Source: Rubrivivax sp. (GTDB taxonomy: Bacteria > Pseudomonadota > Gammaproteobacteria > Burkholderiales > Burkholderiaceae_C). From it: 40,214 nt of DNA. The DNA lies in NCBI GenBank assembly GCA_030693565.1, contig JAUYAJ010000620.1:1-40214 (forward strand). Reading direction: 5' to 3'. The notes beneath the pieces are model-generated. The model searched no databases, had not been told where the DNA came from, and saw nothing but the letters and a program-made list of their open reading frames with translations. Shown one piece after another: positions 34,997 to 40,214 of this stretch; the stretch's first letter is position 1, and each line of letters opens with the position of its first letter. A program made the translations under genes and the position numbers.

Positions 34997-36274
34997 ATGG
35001 ATCGAATTTCCCCCACCGCCGCGGTCGCGCCGCCCGCGCGCATCGCTCTGGACATCGGCTCGACCGTGGTCAAGATCGCACGCGTCGGCAGCGACGGCCA
35101 GCTTGAGTCGCAGCAGTTCTTTCCGCGCGACTTCGAAGCCGGCGTCGCCGGCCAGCTCGGCAGCCTGCTGGCCGAACTGGGCATAGACCCCGAGCTCGAA
35201 CCCATCCTGGCCTGTTCGTCGGCCAACGGCGGCCTGCGCGTGGGCATCGTCTGCCTGAGTCAGCACTTCAGCGGCGCCGCGCTGCGCAACCAGGTGCTGC
35301 TGGCTGGCGCCAACCCGGTGTTCGTCCACGACCTCGACGAGGCCCAGGGCGATGCACGCCGGGTCGACATCCTGCTCGTCGGCGGCGGCATCGACAACGA
35401 CGACGCAGCGCCAGCGGCGCTGCGCCTGCAAAGCTTCGACCCCACGCGCTACGGCTATGCGGCGCTGGTCTACGCCGGCAACCGCCATCTGGCGGCGGCC
35501 TTTGCCCAGCGCTTCCCGCAGGCGGTGGTGATCGCCAACCCGCTTGGCGAAACCTTGTCCGACCGCGTCGGCAGCGTCTTCGAGTGCGTGCGCCGCGCCT
35601 ATCTGGACGACCTGGTGCTGAAGGAAGGCGTCTCAGAGCTGCCGCCGTCGATCGCCCGCAGCATCCGGCCCACGCCCGAGGTGGCGAGCCGGGGCTTTCT
35701 GCGCTCGGTGATGAACCAGTCCAGCTTCGCTATCGTCGGCGCCTGCATCGCGCTGGACATCGGCGGCGCCACCACCGACCTGCACTACACGGTGGAAGTG
35801 GTCGCCGACGACAGCCCGGAGCGGCCGTCCAGCGGCGTCTCGGTGGCGCGCTACGTGTTCACCGACCTGGGCATCGTCGCCTCGCGTGACACCTTGCTGA
35901 TGCAGTTGCGCAGCCATCCGCAGCTTTACGAGTTCCTGTGCGCCGTGCACGGCGCCAGCGTGCGCGAGCTTTACGCCGCGCTGCGCGAAGGTGACCACGA
36001 ACCGTCTGCCGAGCTGCTGTCCTACGCTTGTCTGTTCCTGGCGCTGGACCGTTTCAGCACGGGCCGCGGGCCGGGGCTGCCGGTGGCGCAACTCGACCGC
36101 GTGGCGCAGATCATCCTCACCGGGGGCGCGGCCCAGGTGCTCGACGAAGCCGTCGTCGGTCGCATCACCGCGTTGCGGCTGGCACCGACGACACCGGCGC
36201 CGCTGGTGCAGATCGACCGCCGCTACGAGATCTGGGTCGCCGGCATCACCTGGACCGAGGACTTGCAGCCATGA
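34997..36274 (+). CDS. glmL: Glutamate mutase reactivating factor (GlmL/MutL)
   Basis: ATPase of the actin/hexokinase/Hsp70 fold, 425 residues, that exchanges damaged cobalamin from glutamate mutase. Phosphate loop 1 is ALDIGSTVVK (17-26), phosphate loop 2 is ALDIGGATTDLHYTVE, and the adenosine loop is IILTGGAAQVLD near the C-terminus. It is regularly encoded between the S and E genes in fermenting bacteria and here follows the E gene by 14 bases. Its presence argues that the mutase is active and not a remnant. Its stop overlaps the start of the first decarboxylase (ATGA at 36271-36274), tying mutase and decarboxylase expression together. Confidence 0.88.
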   Translation: MDRISPTAAVAPPARIALDIGSTVVKIARVGSDGQLESQQFFPRDFEAGVAGQLGSLLAELGIDPELEPILACSSANGGLRVGIVCLSQHFSGAALRNQVLLAGANPVFVHDLDEAQGDARRVDILLVGGGIDNDDAAPAALRLQSFDPTRYGYAALVYAGNRHLAAAFAQRFPQAVVIANPLGETLSDRVGSVFECVRRAYLDDLVLKEGVSELPPSIARSIRPTPEVASRGFLRSVMNQSSFAIVGACIALDIGGATTDLHYTVEVVADDSPERPSSGVSVARYVFTDLGIVASRDTLLMQLRSHPQLYEFLCAVHGASVRELYAALREGDHEPSAELLSYACLFLALDRFSTGRGPGLPVAQLDRVAQIILTGGAAQVLDEAVVGRITALRLAPTTPAPLVQIDRRYEIWVAGITWTEDLQP

Positions 36275-37521
36275 AGGCCATCGACTGGATGGGCATGGCG
36301 CCCGCTGAGTGGCAAGCCTTGGCCGCCGCGCACGCGACGCCGTTCTATCTCTTCGACGCCGACCATGTGCGCCAGCGCATCGAGGCCGTGCGCGACGCGC
36401 TGCAAGGCCAGGCCCAGGTCTATTACGCTGTCAAGGCCAACCCCAACCTGGGCTTGCTGCGCGCCGTGCAAACGGTGGCCGATGGCGCCGACATCTCGTC
36501 GGCGGGCGAACTGGTGCAGGCGCAGCTGGCCGGCTTCGACGCCGCGCGCATGAGTTTTGCCGGTCCGGCCAAGACGGTGGGCGAACTGGAAGCGGCGATA
36601 AGCGCCGGCGTCGGCGCCATCAGCGTCGAGTCGCTGCGTGAGATCGACGACTGCGCGCGCATCGCCACCCGGCTGGGGCAGCGTGCGCGCATCCTGGTGC
36701 GTGTCAACCCGCTGCTCGCCAACCGCGCCTACGGCTTGAAGATGGGCGGCCGCGCAGTGCAGTTCGGCATCGAGGAAGACGCCTTGCCGGCGGCCGAGGC
36801 ACGCATCCAGGCCCAAGCCGCGGCGCTCGACTTTCGCGGCATCCATGCCTATGTCGGCAGCCAGTGCTTCGACCCAGCCGGGATCGTCGACGCCACCGCC
36901 AACGCACTGAGGATCGCGCGCGAAATCGAGCAGCGCAGCGGCCTGCGCTGCGCCAAGATCAATCTGGGCGGCGGCTTCGGCGTCGCCCATGCCGAGCAGC
37001 GGCGCGAACTCGACCTGCAGGCGCTGGCCGCGCCGCTGGTGGCGGTGCTGGCGGCGCATCGCCAGGCCGCACCCGACTGCGAGCTGATCTTCGAGCTGGG
37101 CCGCTACCTGAGTGCCGAGGCCGGCATCTACGTCACCCGTGTCATCAGCGGCAAGGTGTCGCGCGGCAAGGCCTTCGTTGCCTGCGACGGCGGCCTGAAC
37201 CAGCACCTGGCGGCCGCCGGCACCTTTGGCGCTGCGCTGCGCGGCAACTTCCCGCTGCGCAATCTGTCGCGCCCGGATGCGCCGCCCGTGGTCTGCCAGA
37301 TCGCCGGGCCTTCGTGCAACCCGACCGACTTGCTCGGCGTCGACGCCAGCGTCGGCGAGCCGCTGGAAGGCGACCTGCTCGGGGTGCTGATGTCGGGCAG
37401 TTACGGGCTCACTGCCAGCCCGGTGCTGTTCCTGGGCCGGCCGACGCCGGTCGAGCTGGTGCGCTGCGACGGCGCCATCACCGTCGGCCGGCGCAGCCAC
37501 CCGATGACCGACTTCAACTAG
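36271..37521 (+). CDS. Fold-III PLP-dependent decarboxylase 1
   Basis: Decarboxylase of the diaminopimelate/ornithine family, 416 residues. The PLP lysine is Lys55 in YYAVKANPN; the phosphate loop is INLGGGFGV; VACDGGLNQHL, GPSCNPTD with the catalytic Cys and SGSYGLTASP complete the dimer active site. The specificity helix between residues 315 and 340 is unlike that of LysA, so lysine biosynthesis is unlikely. ATG 36271 overlaps the stop of the reactivase gene, and 42 bases follow to its paralogue at 37564. VinO of vicenistatin biosynthesis belongs to the same fold and removes CO2 from 3-methylaspartyl-carrier; by context this gene or the next one may do that (inference). Confidence 0.87.
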   Translation: MKAIDWMGMAPAEWQALAAAHATPFYLFDADHVRQRIEAVRDALQGQAQVYYAVKANPNLGLLRAVQTVADGADISSAGELVQAQLAGFDAARMSFAGPAKTVGELEAAISAGVGAISVESLREIDDCARIATRLGQRARILVRVNPLLANRAYGLKMGGRAVQFGIEEDALPAAEARIQAQAAALDFRGIHAYVGSQCFDPAGIVDATANALRIAREIEQRSGLRCAKINLGGGFGVAHAEQRRELDLQALAAPLVAVLAAHRQAAPDCELIFELGRYLSAEAGIYVTRVISGKVSRGKAFVACDGGLNQHLAAAGTFGAALRGNFPLRNLSRPDAPPVVCQIAGPSCNPTDLLGVDASVGEPLEGDLLGVLMSGSYGLTASPVLFLGRPTPVELVRCDGAITVGRRSHPMTDFN

Positions 37522-37563
37522 GCGGGCCGCCGAGCCGGCGAGCGCTGCAATGAGATCCAAGCC

Positions 37564-38817
37564 ATGAACGACACCCCAGCGGCCCGCGCGGCGCCCGTCC
37601 ACGCCCCGATGTCCCAGTTCGGCGAAGCCGGCGCCGAGCTCGTCGTCGGCGGCATGCCGCTGTCCAGGCTGGCGGCAAAGGTCGGCAGCACGCCTTTCTA
37701 TGCCTATGACCGCGGCCTGCTGCGTGCGCGCGTCGCCGAGTTGCGCGCCGCCTTGCCGCCCGCTGTCAAGCTGCACTACGCAATGAAGGCCAACCCGATG
37801 CCGGCCGTGGTCGGTTGGATGGCCGGCCTGGTCGACGGTGTCGACGTCGCCTCGGCGGGCGAACTGAAAGTGGCGCTGGACGCCGGCGCCGACCCGGCCG
37901 AAGTCAGTTTCGCCGGCCCCGGCAAGCGCGACGCCGAGTTGCGCCAGGCGGTGGCCGCCGGCGTGCTGGTCAACGTCGAGTCGGCGCGTGAACTGGCGCC
38001 GCTGGCCGCGGCCTCGCAGGCCTTCGGCGTGCCGGCGCGGGTGGCGCTGCGCGTCAACCCCGATTTCGAGCTCAAAGGCTCGGGCATGAAGATGGGCGGC
38101 GGGCCCAAGCAGTTCGGCGTCGACGTCGAGCTGGTGCCGGCCTTGCTGGCCGAGCTGGCGCGGCTGGGCCTGGCCTTCGAAGGCTTCCACCTCTTCGCCG
38201 GCTCGCAGAACCTGCGCGCCGAATCGATCTGCGAAGCGCAGCAGAAGTCTTTCGCGCTGGCGCTGCGGCTGGCCGAATACGCGCCTTCACCGGTGCGTTT
38301 TCTCAACCTCGGCGGCGGCTTCGGCATCCCCTATTTCCCGGGCGAACAGCGGCTCGATCTGGCGCCCATCGGTGCCAACCTGGCCGAGCTGGTGGCGCGC
38401 GCGCGCAGCGAGCTGCCGGCGACGTCTCTGGTCATCGAGCTGGGCCGCTACCTGGTCGGCGAAGCCGGCGTCTACGTCACCCGCATCGTCGACCGCAAGG
38501 TCTCGCGCGGCCAGGTCTTCCTGGTCACCGACGGCGGCCTCAACCACCACCTGGCGGCCTCGGGCAACTTCGGCCAGGTGGTGCGCAAGAACTACCCGGT
38601 CACCGTGGTGCCGCAAGGCCGCCGCAGCGACGCCGTCGAGATCGCCTCGGTGGTCGGCCCGCTGTGCACGCCGCTGGACCTGCTGGCCGACCGCATGGCC
38701 TTGCCGGCGGCCGAGATCGGCGACCTGGCGGTTGTCTTCCAGTCGGGCGCCTACGGCGCCAGTGCCAGCCCGCAGGCCTTTCTGGGCCACGCGCCCTGCG
38801 CCGAAGTGCTGGTCTGA
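37564..38817 (+). CDS. Fold-III PLP-dependent decarboxylase 2, XrtA-associated
   Basis: Paralogue of the preceding gene, 417 residues, matching the pyridoxal-dependent decarboxylase group that accompanies exosortase A. The PLP lysine is Lys75 in HYAMKANPM; LNLGGGFGIPYF, LVTDGGLNHHL, GPLCTPLD with the catalytic Cys and SGAYGASASP are all kept. An N-terminal extension of about 20 residues precedes the barrel. Both copies thus look active. This second copy is the one typical of XrtA loci, so the first may be the newer addition that came with the mutase. It is the last gene before a weak terminator and the ligase-like gene at the right edge. Substrate unknown; carrier-bound acidic amino acid proposed. 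Confidence 0.89.
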   Translation: MNDTPAARAAPVHAPMSQFGEAGAELVVGGMPLSRLAAKVGSTPFYAYDRGLLRARVAELRAALPPAVKLHYAMKANPMPAVVGWMAGLVDGVDVASAGELKVALDAGADPAEVSFAGPGKRDAELRQAVAAGVLVNVESARELAPLAAASQAFGVPARVALRVNPDFELKGSGMKMGGGPKQFGVDVELVPALLAELARLGLAFEGFHLFAGSQNLRAESICEAQQKSFALALRLAEYAPSPVRFLNLGGGFGIPYFPGEQRLDLAPIGANLAELVARARSELPATSLVIELGRYLVGEAGVYVTRIVDRKVSRGQVFLVTDGGLNHHLAASGNFGQVVRKNYPVTVVPQGRRSDAVEIASVVGPLCTPLDLLADRMALPAAEIGDLAVVFQSGAYGASASPQAFLGHAPCAEVLV

Positions 38818-38912
38818 CCCACCCGTTCACAGGGGTGTAGCGGGCGCCGTTCTGCGGGTACATTCGCTGGCGCGGAGGCGCCGATGTCAACCAGAAGAAT
38901 GAACCCGGCCGG

Positions 38913-38933
38913 GCCGGCTGTCCGGCGCTTTTT
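38913..38933 (+). terminator. Weak rho-independent terminator candidate
   Basis: A 5-base GC stem GCCGG/CCGGC with loop CTGT is followed after GC by five T. It lies 95 bases after the second decarboxylase and only 13 bases before the ATG of the next gene, so it might attenuate read-through into that gene or be chance. The stem is short. Confidence 0.3.
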
Positions 38934-38945
38934 GGGCAGCAGGGC

Positions 38946-40214
38946 ATGTCGGTGACGACGAGCGGCGTCGGCGAGCACGCCGATTCGGCTGCGGCGCCAC
39001 GCGCTGGTGCGCGCAGCCGGCGCCACCGTTTTTCGTGGCGTCATGGCGGCTGGTCGGCATTGCTGACCGTGCTCGGCCTCACGCTGGCAGCCCACCACCC
39101 CTTGTCGGCAGCGCTGGTGACGGCGGCCTTCGTGCTGCTCGGCCTGGCCGTGGCCTGGCGGCCCTGGCTCGGTTTGATGCTGTTGCCGGCGCTGTTGCCG
39201 GCCATCGGACTGATGCCTTGGACCGGCTGGCTCACGCTCGAGGAGTTCGACCTGGCAGTGCTTGCCGTGGCGGCCGGGGCGCATGCGCGGCTGGCTTCGC
39301 GGCGCGGCCTGGCGGGGCTGCGCGATGGCCCTGTCGACGCCGTCGAATCGCGGGCGTCGGCGCTCAAAGGCTTGCTGTTGCTGCCCTACGCGGCGGCCTT
39401 GCTGGTCAGCATGTTGCGCGGTTTCGACGACGCCGGCGGCCTGGTGTGGGGCTGGTGGCAGGGCTATCACGAGCCGCTGAACAGCCTGCGCCTGGCCAAG
39501 AGCTTTTTTCTCGCCCTGCTGCTGCTGCCGATGTGGCGCGCCGTGGTCAGGGCCGCGCCGCGACAAGCCCCGGACAGCCTGGCGCTGGGCCTGTGCGCCG
39601 GGCTGGCCGTGGTCGCCGTGCTGGCGCTGTGGGAGCGCTGGGCCTATACCGATCTGGCCAACTTCTCGTCCGATTACCGCACCACGGCCTTGTTCTGGGA
39701 GATGCATGTCGGCGGCGCTGCCTTTGACGGCTTCCTGGCGTTGACGATGCCGTTTGCCGCCCATGAGCTGACGCGAACCGGCAGCCGCTGGCGCTGGCTG
39801 TTCGCGGCCGCGGCGGTCCTGCTCGGCGCCTATGCGTGCCTGACGACGTTCTCGCGCGCCGTCTACCTGGCGCTGCCGATCGGTCTGGCGGTGATGGCGG
39901 CGCTGCAGGCGCTGGCCGCGCGGCGCCAGCAGCGCGCCGGCGCGGTCACCCGCGAAGGGGTGGTCGCAGTGGCGCTGGCCTGCGCCGCTTTCGCTGCGGT
40001 CGCGGCCACCATGTTCCCGACCAGCGGTTACCGCGGCGCGCTGGCCTTGCTCGGCGCGGCGGCACTGTTGCTGCCGACGGCGGCCTGGCTGCGCGGGCTG
40101 CCTGCCGCGTCCTGGGCGGCCGGCGTGGCGGCCGGTGTGGCGCTGTCGCTGCTGCTGGGCTTGCTGTCTTATGTGCTGCCCAAAGGGCCGTACATCGTCT
40201 ACCTGCTGGCCTGG
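38946..40214 (+). CDS. O-antigen ligase/polymerase-like membrane protein (3' partial)
   Basis: Membrane protein cut by the right edge; 423 codons are visible from ATG 38946 and the frame is still open. After a charged N-terminus of about 35 residues (ending RRHRFSWRHGG) come repeated hydrophobic segments (LLTVLGLTLAAHH, LVTAAFVLLGLAVAW, LMLLPALLPAIGL, FFLALLLLPMW). The TTFSRAVYLALPIG segment is like the YSRGA region of Wzy/WaaL proteins. A periplasmic loop with FSSDYRTTALFWEMHVGG is seen in the middle. It would be a second protein of this superfamily in the locus besides the one at 8073, which fits the need for one polymerase and one ligase. The Wzy loop with the catalytic residues lies outside the window, so the role is open. 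Confidence 0.78.
   Translation, partial: MSVTTSGVGEHADSAAAPRAGARSRRHRFSWRHGGWSALLTVLGLTLAAHHPLSAALVTAAFVLLGLAVAWRPWLGLMLLPALLPAIGLMPWTGWLTLEEFDLAVLAVAAGAHARLASRRGLAGLRDGPVDAVESRASALKGLLLLPYAAALLVSMLRGFDDAGGLVWGWWQGYHEPLNSLRLAKSFFLALLLLPMWRAVVRAAPRQAPDSLALGLCAGLAVVAVLALWERWAYTDLANFSSDYRTTALFWEMHVGGAAFDGFLALTMPFAAHELTRTGSRWRWLFAAAAVLLGAYACLTTFSRAVYLALPIGLAVMAALQALAARRQQRAGAVTREGVVAVALACAAFAAVAATMFPTSGYRGALALLGAAALLLPTAAWLRGLPAASWAAGVAAGVALSLLLGLLSYVLPKGPYIVYLLAW

Noticed and set aside
33155-36274. Reading the mutase genes as DNA mismatch repair MutS/MutL because of shared names
   Set aside because: DxHxxG cobalamin motif and ASKHA phosphate loops are present; there is no mismatch-repair ATPase signature.
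28526-38190. Long minus-strand open frames opposite the ligase, mutase and decarboxylase genes (28526-30793, 31062-33071, 33492-34796, 36223-38190)
   Set aside because: Same reason: they mirror real genes and contain no recognisable domain.
36271-38817. Assigning the decarboxylases to lysine biosynthesis (LysA)
   Set aside because: Two tandem copies in an XrtA locus beside glutamate mutase and different wording around the specificity helix speak against it, although the fold is the same.

Overview
The window is about 40 kb of GC-rich DNA from a betaproteobacterium, most likely of the order Burkholderiales (Rubrivivax/Leptothrix-like; inferred from base composition, gene families and cluster layout, not from a marker gene). 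It is the inside of one large exopolysaccharide locus of the exosortase A (XrtA/PEP-CTERM) type. Both ends cut through genes: the left edge lies inside xrtA and the right edge inside an O-antigen-ligase-like membrane protein.

Region 1 (1-9395, + strand) is the conserved XrtA core: exosortase A fused to an EpsI domain, a UDP-sugar 6-dehydrogenase of the TviB type, three family-4 glycosyltransferases, a glutamine-dependent amidotransferase of the asparagine synthase family, and a Wzy/WaaL-like O-glycosylation ligase. The genes are tightly packed or overlapping.

Region 2 (9396-19721) is the variable part that decides the sugar. It starts with decayed genes (9404-10195 and an FkbM methyltransferase fragment at 11160-11477) around an intact NodB-type deacetylase. 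It continues with a methyltransferase, a hexapeptide acyltransferase, and a cassette for an amino-sugar donor: SDR dehydratase, nucleotidyltransferase, PLP aminotransferase and glycosyltransferase. On the minus strand it ends with an AT-rich foreign-looking methyltransferase and a Wzx-type flippase.

Region 3 (19936-28484, - strand) carries a PEP-CTERM protein with a Kelch-like body and its own terminator. Upstream of it is an operon of seven coupled genes: acyl carrier protein, two XrtA-associated alpha/beta hydrolases, a secreted protein of unknown role, a glycosyltransferase, a secreted beta-helix protein, and a second asparagine-synthase-like enzyme lacking the glutaminase cysteine.

Region 4 (28694-38817, + strand) is the most interesting part. 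It holds two adenylating ligases, a GNAT acyltransferase, a second acyl carrier protein, a complete coenzyme-B12 glutamate mutase (S and E subunits plus reactivase) and two fold-III PLP decarboxylases. With the divergent carrier protein and hydrolases, this has the parts list of the pathway that makes the beta-amino-acid starter of macrolactams such as vicenistatin: glutamate to 3-methylaspartate, loading on a carrier protein, decarboxylation to a 3-aminoisobutyryl thioester. I propose that this locus makes a carrier-bound beta-amino acyl group and attaches it to an amino sugar of the exopolysaccharide. That would give a function to the ligase, decarboxylase, hydrolase and carrier genes that accompany many XrtA loci without an assigned role. 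The individual enzyme families are well supported; the joint pathway is inference.
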